NCBI GenBank assembly: GCA_021813335.1
Contig: JAKALC010000048.1
Coordinates: 1-5,586, forward strand
Length of the DNA stretch: 5,586 nucleotides
From: a bacterium
GTDB taxonomy: Bacteria > Patescibacteriota > Minisyncoccia > Phycocordibacterales > SBAW01
Direction of reading: 5' to 3'
The notes beneath the pieces are model-generated. The model was not told the origin of the DNA, did no database searches, and saw nothing but the letters and a program-made list of their open reading frames with translations. Both the position numbers and the translations under genes were made by a program. Each line of letters begins with the position of its first letter. The stretch's first letter is position 1. Positions 1 through 5,586 of the stretch are shown here, piece by piece.

Positions 1-35
1 GGTGGCTGTTTTTTGAAGATATCGAAGAGGGCCAT
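1..35 (-). CDS. Start of a probable VirB4/TraC-type ATPase (partial, first 11 codons)
   Basis: An ATG at 35-33 opens a frame reading MALFDIFKKQP that runs off the window edge. Only 11 codons are visible, so no domain can be checked. The call rests on two things: a short MxLFDIFKK-like start is what I recall for CPR VirB4-like ATPases, and the gene just upstream is the VirB4/TraC N-terminal-like protein that normally precedes them. A VirB4 ATPase would hydrolyse ATP at the cytoplasmic face of the inner membrane to power the secretion apparatus. The gap to the upstream stop is 15 bases and in the same frame. There is no good Shine-Dalgarno: an AGGA about 13 bases upstream is too far to be convincing. 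The existence of a gene start here is fairly likely; its identity is inference from context. Confidence 0.55.
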   Translation of the reverse strand, partial: MALFDIFKKQP

Positions 36-50
36 ATCAAATAACGCGTC

Positions 51-710
51 CTACTGCTTCACGATCTGCATCGGCTTTTCGAGTTCGCCCGGATTGAAGA
101 GCTTGTAGAAGAGCTCGATGATCTCCTCCGTGCCGAGGGGCGCCACGCGCACGCCGGTGCGGACGAGCCCTTGCTCGACGATGCCGACGCGCTGCTCGAG
201 CTGGCTCCGGTATTGCTCGAACTGCTCGTCCGTAAGCGCGGCTCCCGCCTCGGCGCCGGGCGTTACCGCGGAGAGGATGCCGCCGATAGGCCCCGCCCCC
301 CGCTCGATGAGCGCCGGATCGTACGGGACGACGATGAAGAAGTTCTTGCTCATAATGTTGGAGCGCTCGGTGAAATCGCGGATGAACGTGATGTACTCGC
401 GGATCTGGAGCTTCATCAGGTCGTCGAGTTCGGCCGCGAGCCGGCCCTCGAGGAGGGCGATGTAGGGGCGGATGTCGAGGCCGCGCGATTCGACGAAGAA
501 CTGCACCGTGAACTCGAGCGAGTTGAGGAAATTCTGGAACTGCGCGATGACCGCGGCCTGCTCGTCGGCGCTCTTGAGCGCCAGGTTGATGGATGACGCC
601 ATCAAGATGACGCGGAGGCTTCCGTCCTTGAGGATGATGACGCCGTCGCGCACCTCCTTGATAGGCACGAACTCTTGCGTCGCTTTCGCTCCCTCCTGTA
701 CACCGGCCAT
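51..710 (-). CDS. Free-standing VirB4/TraC N-terminal-domain-like protein
   Basis: This 219-residue soluble protein has no signal peptide or membrane segment. It resembles the N-terminal domain of VirB4/TraC-type conjugation ATPases, which in many CPR genomes is a separate gene just ahead of the ATPase. Visible hallmarks are an N-terminal block PIKEVRDGVIILKDGSLR (residues 16-33), then MASSINLALKSADEQ (37-51), an amphipathic FQNFLNSLEF stretch (58-67), ESRGLDIRPYI (74-84), and a C-terminal LGTEEIIELFYKLFNPGE (192-209). No Walker A or B motif is present, so it should not hydrolyse ATP itself. Its likely role is to dock the motor on the PrgI/VirB6 membrane platform. The ATG at 710 fits where the conserved block begins. 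It has no Shine-Dalgarno, but an extended -10-like box lies immediately upstream. The stop is TAG, and the next ATG is in frame 15 bases later. Confidence 0.85.
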   Translation of the reverse strand: MAGVQEGAKATQEFVPIKEVRDGVIILKDGSLRVILMASSINLALKSADEQAAVIAQFQNFLNSLEFTVQFFVESRGLDIRPYIALLEGRLAAELDDLMKLQIREYITFIRDFTERSNIMSKNFFIVVPYDPALIERGAGPIGGILSAVTPGAEAGAALTDEQFEQYRSQLEQRVGIVEQGLVRTGVRVAPLGTEEIIELFYKLFNPGELEKPMQIVKQ

Positions 711-716
711 ACGGAA

Positions 717-725
717 AGTATACCA
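717..725 (-). promoter_or_regulatory. Extended -10-like box placed for a leaderless transcript
   Basis: On the minus strand the sequence TGGTATACT matches the extended -10 pattern TGnTATAAT at all but one base. Exactly six bases (711-716) separate it from the ATG at 710, so the usual start site would coincide with the A of the start codon. No TTGACA-like -35 is visible at 16-18 bp spacing (the candidates read GTCATC, CGTCAT and ACGTCA), which an extended -10 can tolerate. The spacing and the match are seen directly; promoter activity is inferred. Confidence 0.4.
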
Positions 726-734
726 ACAACTTGC

Positions 735-760
735 CGGGGATGACGTATGACTTGTCCCCG
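735..760 (-). other. Minor stem-loop in the prgI downstream spacer
   Basis: CGGGGA at 735-740 pairs perfectly with TCCCCG at 755-760, giving a 6-bp stem around a 14-base loop. It lies between the large stem-loop and the -10-like box, within the longest intergenic gap of the window. No U-tract follows. It could be a small RNA structure or chance in GC-rich DNA. Confidence 0.3.
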
Positions 761-769
761 ATGCGTGCG

Positions 770-808
770 GCGCGAAGAAGGCGCCGCTACTCGGCGCCTT
801 CTTCGCGC
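770..808 (-). terminator. Perfect 17-bp stem-loop over the prgI stop codon (attenuator or processing element)
   Basis: Bases 770-786 and 792-808 are perfectly complementary over 17 bp, with a 5-base loop (787-791). The loop contains the TAG stop of the PrgI gene, and the upstream arm encodes the protein's last residues. No U-rich run follows on either strand, so this is not a textbook intrinsic terminator. An attenuator, an mRNA 3'-end stabiliser, a processing site or a Rho-independent terminator of atypical form are all possible. It sits at the only junction where the two flanking genes are far apart and out of frame. Confidence 0.5.
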
Positions 809-1218
809 GAGCTTCTCGACGTGTCTTTGATATTGAGCGACCAGGCGAGATCCTTGAGCTTGCTCTCGGAGATTTTCGGCACGAGCGCGGGAGAAGGCGC
901 TGCGGGCGCTCCGGGGACCTCCCTCTCCGCGCTCGCCGAGGGGCGCTGTTTCCAGAGGTACAGTTTGCCGCCCAGGTAGTATTTGACGGCGAGCTCGAGC
1001 GCTACCACGAACGGCCGGTCGTTCACCTTATAGAACGCGAGCGCGATGCCGAGCGCCACGAACGGCAGGGAGAGGATCGCCGCGAGCCACGTCGGCAGGA
1101 AGGTGAAAAGGATGAGGCTGACGCCGCCCGCCCCGGCAAGATAGGCGAACTGCTTAAACGTCAAGGGGCCGAAGATCTTGTCCTCGACCTCGATGAATTG
1201 GGGTACCTGATACTGCAT
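787..1218 (-). CDS. PrgI-family type IV secretion membrane protein
   Basis: This 143-residue protein belongs to the PrgI family, small inner-membrane components found beside VirB4 and VirB6 homologues, possibly in the role of VirB3. The N-terminus MQYQVPQFIEVEDKIFGPLT (1-20) is the family signature and supports the chosen ATG. Two membrane segments follow at about 22-42 and 45-63, then a conserved basic block NDRPFVVALELAVKYYLGGK (66-85) and LYLWK (86-90). An Ala/Pro linker (94-113) leads to a terminal helix ISESKLKDLAWSLNIK (116-131), which I recall as recurring in CPR homologues. The gene lies 27 bases after the proline-rich gene and in the same frame, without a Shine-Dalgarno. Its 3' end forms half of a strong stem-loop. 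The family assignment is confident; its interaction with the adjacent motor gene is inferred from context. Confidence 0.92.
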   Translation of the reverse strand: MQYQVPQFIEVEDKIFGPLTFKQFAYLAGAGGVSLILFTFLPTWLAAILSLPFVALGIALAFYKVNDRPFVVALELAVKYYLGGKLYLWKQRPSASAEREVPGAPAAPSPALVPKISESKLKDLAWSLNIKDTSRSSREEGAE

Positions 1219-1245
1219 AGGATCGTCGCGCCGGCTTAGGGAATC

Positions 1246-2103
1246 CTACTCGGGGATTTCCCGATACGGGTCGACCGAATAGGCGGCGCCCTCTCCGCCC
1301 GCGGCTTTCCCGGCGGGAGGCGGAGGCGGCGCGGCCTCGACGGTTTTCGCGACCGTGCTCGTCGCGCCCATAAGCGGGAGGTCGGCCGGATGAAGGCCCA
1401 GCGGAGCGGAAACCCCGGCATTCGTGAGAGGAGCGGCGGGAAGGTTCGGCGGGGCTGCCTGCGGCGGCATTTTCGGAGCAACGGGCGGAGCCGGAGGGAA
1501 CACCGCCGGCGGACGCTGGGGCGCGGGCGGCGCCGCCGGCCGAGGCGGCGGCGGAGGGGGCGGCATAACAACCGGCCGAGGCGGCGGCGTTACCCGCGGC
1601 GCGGCGGTGGGAGGAGGCGGGGGCGGTACAGCAACCGGCCGAGGCGGCGGGACTGCCTGCGGCATTGGCTGCGGCGAGGGCGCCGCCATTTTCGGCATAG
1701 CGGGTGCCGCCGCTTGAGGGACGGGAGGCCGTGCCGGAGGCGGCGGCGTCTTGAGCGCCGGAGCGGGGCCCCCTCCCCCGGTCGAGCGTTTGAGCGCCGA
1801 GCGGATCTTTTCGAAGATGAGCGCATTCACGTCTTGCACCATCGCGTCGGCGATGGCCTGCGTCACGCCGACGCGCTCTTCGACCATACCGGCGAAGTCC
1901 TGCGGTTCGGTGAAGCCGAGAAGCGCGCCGGTGACTTCCCCTTCGAGGGCTCCCATCTGATCGATATGGAGCGCGTACTTCTTCCCGACGGACTCGAGCG
2001 CGGACGCCATATCGGGGCTGTAGAGGTAGCTCCGTATTTCCGGCGGGAGATGATCGAGCCGCTCGGACGCTTCTTCGGGGGTATAGGATGTCTGGGTCGC
2101 CAT
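1246..2103 (-). CDS. Proline-rich protein with conserved CPR helical N-terminal domain
   Basis: The product has 285 residues, with no signal peptide or membrane segment, so it is probably cytoplasmic. Residues 13-105 form a helical domain, including LPPEIRSYLYSPDMASALES, KKYALHIDQMGALEGEV, LGFTEPQDFAGMVEERVGV and a helix ending NALIFEKIRSALK. I recall this domain in many unnamed Parcubacteria proteins encoded near secretion and pilus genes. Residues 112-222 are a Pro/Ala arm with polyproline runs and three PPPRP[VA] units. The last residues SVDPYREIPE look like a conserved tail, since similar DPYREP-type ends occur in relatives as I remember them. The shape, a folded head, a stiff arm and a short terminal motif, suggests an adaptor or tether in the secretion complex, but no function is established. 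The ATG at 2103 lies 18 bases after the TrbL-like stop, in the same frame, with no Shine-Dalgarno. Confidence 0.85.
   Translation of the reverse strand: MATQTSYTPEEASERLDHLPPEIRSYLYSPDMASALESVGKKYALHIDQMGALEGEVTGALLGFTEPQDFAGMVEERVGVTQAIADAMVQDVNALIFEKIRSALKRSTGGGGPAPALKTPPPPARPPVPQAAAPAMPKMAAPSPQPMPQAVPPPRPVAVPPPPPPTAAPRVTPPPRPVVMPPPPPPPRPAAPPAPQRPPAVFPPAPPVAPKMPPQAAPPNLPAAPLTNAGVSAPLGLHPADLPLMGATSTVAKTVEAAPPPPPAGKAAGGEGAAYSVDPYREIPE
1536..1650 (-). repeat. Three in-frame copies of a 16-base proline-arm repeat
   Basis: The plus-strand sequence CCGGCCGAGGCGGCGG occurs identically at 1536-1551, 1572-1587 and 1635-1650. The last two copies share 19 identical bases (1569-1587 and 1632-1650). 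Offsets are 36 and 63 bases, so all copies are in frame and encode PPPRP units centred on Arg188, Arg176 and Arg155 of the proline-rich protein. Identity at the DNA level suggests recent duplication or slippage. Confidence 0.7.
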
Positions 2104-2121
2104 ACAAATGATCTTACGTTT

Positions 2122-4764
2122 CTATTTTGCTACGAACTCGCCGGCTCGCATAGCGCCGCCGATGTTCACGGGGATATTTTTGCGCGTCTCCTCGAGCCGC
2201 TTCAGGGCGTCGACGCCCTCCGAGGCTTGGCGTACGCGGGCGATGGCTTCGATGAGTTTTTTCTCCAGCCGGTCTTTTTCTCCGGCGTCGGCGCCGCGAT
2301 AGCCGTTGAATTCCTTCCGAGCCGCCTCGCGGTCGGCTCCTGCGGTATCCGTCGCGCGCTTCATCTCCGCCGCGAGGTCCTTGATAAGGACTTCGTTGAT
2401 GTTCTCGCCCGTAACCGGCGAGTCCGTCGTGCCGACCTTCTTGCGGAGAAGCTGTGCGAGCGGCGTCCCGTCCTTCCCGACGAGGCTCTTGTTGATGGAG
2501 CGGAGCTCCGCGATGATCTTGTTCGCCTGCTGGAGCGGGGCCGCCGTCGCCGTTTCGTGCCACTTGTTCTGGAGCGCCGTCTTCTCCTCGCCGGTGAGCT
2601 TGGCTCCCTGGGTGATGATCTCGAGCTGCTTCTCGGTCAAAAGTTTCGCGACGTCGGTTATCTGCGAGGCGCTGAAGGCGTCGAGCTCCGCTTTGCCGTA
2701 CCCCTTCACGGCGGCGGCGAGCTTGTCCTTCTCTTCCTGCTTGTCGCGCGTCAAGCCGACCTTCCCCGTGAATCCGCTGGCTCTCGCCGTCGCCTTGATC
2801 CGCTCCTCTTCGTCGGCGAGCTCTTTGAGGCGGTTCGCGCCCGCGATGCGGGGCTCGCCCCATGCCTTGCGTATCGCGTCCCGGTCGTTCTCCGTGTACT
2901 TGTCGCCCTTCCCGATCGTTTCGATTTGGTTCGCGGTCAGCATTGCGGCCACGGGCTTGAGCTCGCCTGCCTTGAATACTTCGAGCTCGCGCTGGCCCAT
3001 CCCTCTGATGCGGCCCTCCTCTTCCGCGGTGAGTTTCTCCCCTTCCGCGAGGGCCTGGCCCGCCGCGGTCTTTTGCGCGACGACGGTCGCCCGCGCGATC
3101 GCCGCGCGGTTGCCTGCGTCGCGCCCCGCCTGAGCGTCGCCTGTCTTGCGCTCTCGTTCGGCCGCTTCGTACTTGGTGTAGGAAAGGGCCGCTCCCGGAG
3201 CTGCGGCGGCAATCGGCGCGAGCACCTCCTTGCGGGCAACGAATGCGGCGCGGCTCGCCAACTGGCCCGCCACACCGGGTCCGAATGGAATTCGCGCAAG
3301 CGTCTTCGAAACCGCGGCCGCCGGCCGGCCAACGGCCTGCTGGTATGCTTTCCCGCCGGCCCACCGCGGCACGAAGGTCGCCGCCGCTACGTAGCGATCG
3401 GTGATGTTCTTCCGGGTCCAAGCGGCGATCTTGTTGGCGTGTTCGGCGCCCGCGACGCCTATCTTGTCGGAGAATTTGATGGCGGCCTGGATCATCAGGA
3501 TGACGAAGCCGAGCGTGATGCCGAGGACCGCGACCGTCTGCCCCAGAGGATAGAGCGCCCCGGCGCCTCCGTATCTCGGATCGGCATTCCCCGCCGCCGT
3601 GCCGAAGAGCGATGCCAGCACGCCGCCCGAACCCGCGCTCAAGGATTGCATAAAGATGGCGAGGAAGAGGAACATAAAGAGGAATACGCCGGGATAGACG
3701 GTGTTGGCGATGAGCTCGTTCTGCCATTTCTTGTAGGTCCCGCGCGTCGCGGGAAGCGCGTACGCGATGAAGGCGAAGGGCGACACGATGATGAGGAACC
3801 ACAACATCACGATGCGGCCCAGGAACTTGATGCCGGCTACCAGGAAGGCGGACCCGAGAATGAAGATAATGACGCCTATTGAGATATAGAGCGCCGAGAG
3901 CGTGATGAGGCGGTTGAACGAAAAGAGGCCGCTGTTGCCCATATTCGAGTTCCACTGCGCGAACTGGTTCGTGCTGAGGAGATTCTGGACATTGAGGGCC
4001 CCCATTATGCTCGCGGAGAGGTCTTTGGCTCCGATGCGGGCGAGCGCGTCGCCCGAGCTCGCGGCGGTCGAACCCTGCGCGGTTTGCGGCGTCGGTATCG
4101 CGTTGTAGATCTCGACCGCGGCGATGTTGCCGGCGTCGATGACGACGCGCGTCGCGAAGAAGCTGAAGTTGATGACGAGCGCGACGAGAATGACTCCGGC
4201 GAGGGTCGCGAAGGTCCCCCCGGTCTCCGCCTTCAGCATAATGGTGAAGGCGAGATAGATGAGGATGAACAGGAACGCCATATTGGCGAAGTCGCGCGCG
4301 ACCGTCCATCCGGTCGAGACGAACGACATCGCATAGGTCGATCCGGTGAGCGCTATCTTGACGACGATGCCGAGGAAGATCGAGGTGACGTACAGGAAGT
4401 ATGACGGTATGGAGACCGAAATGAAGTACACGATGCTCGAAAGGCAGATGTCCCACCCTCCCGTGATCCCGCAGCCGATGCCGGGATCGGTCCCTGTGCC
4501 GGTCCCTCCCCCGGCGGCGCTCTGCCCCGCTGCGGCGGCGGTCGACTGGGACTGCTGCGCCGTGTCGGCGGCGGTCGCCGCGCTTTGGGTGGCGTACGAA
4601 TTTCCGAAGGCGTCGTAGTACTGCGCGTGCGCGGTCGAGGGCCGCACTCCGGGCGCCCCGAGGGTCGGCTGCAAGGGCGCGAGGAGGAAAGCAAGCATAA
4701 GAACGAGCCCGAGCGCTCCCCGAAAGCGCTCGTAATGTGATCTATGTTTTTCTTCCTTCTTCAT
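2122..4764 (-). CDS. TrbL/VirB6-like polytopic membrane protein with long soluble tail
   Basis: This 880-residue protein resembles the TrbL/VirB6 family, the polytopic inner-membrane channel component of type IV secretion systems. A basic N-terminus and hydrophobic stretch (16-31) form a signal sequence, with a possible cleavage site after AHA at residue 47. A low-complexity Ala/Ser/Thr/Gln linker follows (52-95), then GCGITGGWDICLSS with two cysteines (98 and 107). Membrane segments are visible at about 110-138, 160-178, 186-206, 287-311, 317-337, 356-378 and 406-428. Residues 431-880 are soluble, charged and mostly helical, and carry a repeated module at 588-635 and 688-735. VirB6 proteins are commonly about 300 residues, so the tail is a large addition, though extended versions are known. 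The start is only 6 bases after the preceding TAG and in the same frame. The stop is TAG. Confidence 0.88.
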   Translation of the reverse strand: MKKEEKHRSHYERFRGALGLVLMLAFLLAPLQPTLGAPGVRPSTAHAQYYDAFGNSYATQSAATAADTAQQSQSTAAAAGQSAAGGGTGTGTDPGIGCGITGGWDICLSSIVYFISVSIPSYFLYVTSIFLGIVVKIALTGSTYAMSFVSTGWTVARDFANMAFLFILIYLAFTIMLKAETGGTFATLAGVILVALVINFSFFATRVVIDAGNIAAVEIYNAIPTPQTAQGSTAASSGDALARIGAKDLSASIMGALNVQNLLSTNQFAQWNSNMGNSGLFSFNRLITLSALYISIGVIIFILGSAFLVAGIKFLGRIVMLWFLIIVSPFAFIAYALPATRGTYKKWQNELIANTVYPGVFLFMFLFLAIFMQSLSAGSGGVLASLFGTAAGNADPRYGGAGALYPLGQTVAVLGITLGFVILMIQAAIKFSDKIGVAGAEHANKIAAWTRKNITDRYVAAATFVPRWAGGKAYQQAVGRPAAAVSKTLARIPFGPGVAGQLASRAAFVARKEVLAPIAAAAPGAALSYTKYEAAERERKTGDAQAGRDAGNRAAIARATVVAQKTAAGQALAEGEKLTAEEEGRIRGMGQRELEVFKAGELKPVAAMLTANQIETIGKGDKYTENDRDAIRKAWGEPRIAGANRLKELADEEERIKATARASGFTGKVGLTRDKQEEKDKLAAAVKGYGKAELDAFSASQITDVAKLLTEKQLEIITQGAKLTGEEKTALQNKWHETATAAPLQQANKIIAELRSINKSLVGKDGTPLAQLLRKKVGTTDSPVTGENINEVLIKDLAAEMKRATDTAGADREAARKEFNGYRGADAGEKDRLEKKLIEAIARVRQASEGVDALKRLEETRKNIPVNIGGAMRAGEFVAK
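2560..3042 (-). repeat. Degenerate protein repeat in the TrbL-like tail
   Basis: Residues 588-635 (2860-3003) and 688-735 (2560-2703) align without gaps over 48 positions with 18 identities, and start exactly 100 residues apart. Shared anchors are GxG at the start, then EL, F, A, VA, LT, Q, E, I, GxK, T, and a final W. A third partial copy of the GxKLTxEE segment lies at residues 575-586 (3007-3042). The DNA is diverged, so this is an old protein duplication rather than a recent DNA repeat. The unit looks like a pair of short helices, and I recall similar LTxxQL...GxKLTxEE modules in tails of other CPR membrane proteins. Confidence 0.65.
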
Positions 4765-4770
4765 ATATCG

Positions 4771-5586
4771 CTAGCCGCCCTGGAACGTGGACCCTTGCGC
4801 GGGCGGCGGGAAAGCGCGGCAGGTCGCGAGGCTGGTTTGCGTGTTCGCGTTGATGGTTGCAAGGTCGCCCGAAAGAAGCGCCTGGTCCTGCTGGGCGATG
4901 ACCACGTCGCCGGCTCCCGGCAGCTGCCCGCTTACGGCGTACGCCGTGAACTGCGTCGTCAGCTGTTGGACGGCGTTGATATCGGTTGTCGTCTGGACGA
5001 GCGACATAAACTGTGAAAGCGCGGAAAGGCTCGACGTCGCGAGGTCGAGCGCGTGGTTGTACGATGCGAGGCGGCTCGCGAGCGACTGCAGCGTTGTTGA
5101 AGCCGCCGCGGCATTCTGGAGCGCTTGGGCTTGCTGCAGATCGGTAAGCGTCGTCGTCCCGGTCGCTGCCTGGTTCCAGCAGTCGTACAGGCTCTGAGCC
5201 CCGGCCGACGCGCTCTTAACGTTGTAGATATTCTGCGTCTCGATGGCGACAATCTGCTGCGGAGGGGCGATGGCGCTCTGCACTTGCTGGGCGAGCGTCT
5301 GCCCCGCTTGCGAGGAGAGCGACGAGATCGTGGTGCCGTACGTGCTCTGGTATCCCGAGCCGCCGTTGCTCAAGGAGGAGAGGCCTTGGTAGAGCATTTG
5401 GTTGACGAGCGCGGTGACGATGGCGCTGATGCTCTCGTCCCAGGTCTTGGCGTCGATGAGCGATTGGTTGCCGACGTTAAGAGCGTCGCCGAGCGCTTTC
5501 GCGGGCTTGGGCTCGATCCAGGGGGCGACAGGGGCGCCTACTATCAGCAGGCGCCGCTTCGCGCGCACCAGATCGCCGTTCCCCAT
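4771..5586 (-). CDS. C-terminal part of a secreted helical CPR protein (5' partial)
   Basis: Only the last 271 residues are visible; the frame is open to the window edge. The methionine at 5586 is probably internal, because proteins of this kind that I recall are longer, begin with a signal peptide and precede the TrbL-like gene. Visible parts are a block around IVGAPVAPWIEPKPAKALGD (15-34), then LIDAKTWDESISAIVTALVNQMLYQGLSSL (43-72), which matches the recurrent AdEideiIsALlnQL pattern of relatives. A Gly/Ser linker (73-80) and a long Ala/Gln/Ser/Thr-rich helical region (85-255) follow, probably coiled coil. Two cysteines, at 136 and 256, could form a disulfide. This composition suggests an extracytoplasmic location. 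A VirB5-like or tip role is conceivable but unsupported by any motif. It ends 6 bases before the TrbL-like gene, in the same frame. Confidence 0.8.
   Translation of the reverse strand: MGNGDLVRAKRRLLIVGAPVAPWIEPKPAKALGDALNVGNQSLIDAKTWDESISAIVTALVNQMLYQGLSSLSNGGSGYQSTYGTTISSLSSQAGQTLAQQVQSAIAPPQQIVAIETQNIYNVKSASAGAQSLYDCWNQAATGTTTLTDLQQAQALQNAAAASTTLQSLASRLASYNHALDLATSSLSALSQFMSLVQTTTDINAVQQLTTQFTAYAVSGQLPGAGDVVIAQQDQALLSGDLATINANTQTSLATCRAFPPPAQGSTFQGG

Noticed and set aside
37..729. A 230-residue minus-strand frame overlapping the VirB4 N-terminal-like gene, open back to the prgI stop.
   Set aside because: The product is Arg/Pro/His-rich without family features. A frameshifted readthrough of PrgI was considered, but the other frame carries the recognisable protein.
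1280..1760. A GC-rich low-complexity tract that could be read as a repeat array or minisatellite.
   Set aside because: It is explained by polyproline and alanine codons in a single frame; only the three 16-base copies listed as a feature are exact.
3738..3754. A 7-bp inverted repeat with a 3-base loop inside the TrbL-like gene.
   Set aside because: It is fully coding, between two membrane segments, with no U-tract or flanking signal; probably chance.
1390..3882. An 830-residue open frame on the plus strand, antisense to the proline-rich and TrbL-like genes.
   Set aside because: It is extremely arginine-rich with no recognisable domain, spans two well-supported genes and their spacer, and is the expected shadow of GC-rich codons. 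The minus-strand genes match known families.
2114..4456. A 780-residue open frame on the minus strand, out of phase with the TrbL-like gene.
   Set aside because: Its Arg/His/Gly-rich composition and complete overlap with the TrbL-like coding frame mark it as a frame shadow.
5533..5555. A 7-bp inverted repeat (5533-5539 with 5549-5555) with a 9-base loop and a GGCGCC core like the prgI stem-loop.
   Set aside because: It lies inside a coding region, is short, and such GC-rich matches are common in this composition.
51..5586. Alternative genetic code (UGA as glycine, or UAG as sense), suggested by CPR origin and uniform TAG stops.
   Set aside because: About 1,800 codons contain no in-frame TGA or TAG, and the proteins end where family members are expected to end.

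Overview
The window is a GC-rich stretch coding almost entirely on the minus strand. It looks like the middle of one operon for a type IV secretion-like machine. The gene set and order point to a Candidatus Patescibacteria (CPR) genome, most likely a GC-rich Parcubacteria lineage such as Kaiserbacteria. The order is a secreted helical protein, a TrbL/VirB6-like membrane protein with a long soluble tail, a proline-rich protein with a conserved helical head, a PrgI-family protein, a free-standing VirB4/TraC N-terminal-like protein, and then a VirB4-type ATPase. The lineage call rests on recalled family resemblance, not on a database search.

Layout, read in the direction of transcription (high to low coordinates). 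At 5586-4771 is the C-terminal 271 residues of a probably secreted protein whose start lies outside the window. At 4764-2122 is an 880-residue TrbL/VirB6-like protein with a signal-like first helix, about seven further membrane segments and a charged soluble tail of about 450 residues, which contains a degenerate repeat. At 2103-1246 is a 285-residue protein with a conserved helical head of about 105 residues and a proline-rich arm. At 1218-787 is a PrgI-family protein with two membrane segments. A 76-base spacer (786-711) then holds the only notable non-coding signals: a perfect 17-bp stem-loop over the prgI stop codon, and an extended -10-like box placed so that transcription would begin at the A of the next ATG. 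At 710-51 is the VirB4/TraC N-terminal-like protein, and at 35-1 are the first 11 codons of the probable ATPase. No stretch over 300 bases lacks a gene, and I saw no tRNA, rRNA, CRISPR array or insertion sequence.

How the genes could work together: VirB6/TrbL and PrgI would form the inner-membrane platform. The VirB4 N-terminal-like protein and the following ATPase together would supply a two-part VirB4 motor. The proline-rich protein may be a cytoplasmic adaptor, and the secreted helical protein an extracytoplasmic component. Whether the machine moves DNA, protein or a pilus cannot be told from this window.

The most unusual signal is at the gene junctions. All five visible stop codons are TAG. 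At four of the five junctions the next gene lies in the same reading frame with no other stop between, so a single UAG is all that separates the proteins. The one junction that is out of frame is the one carrying the stem-loop and the putative promoter.
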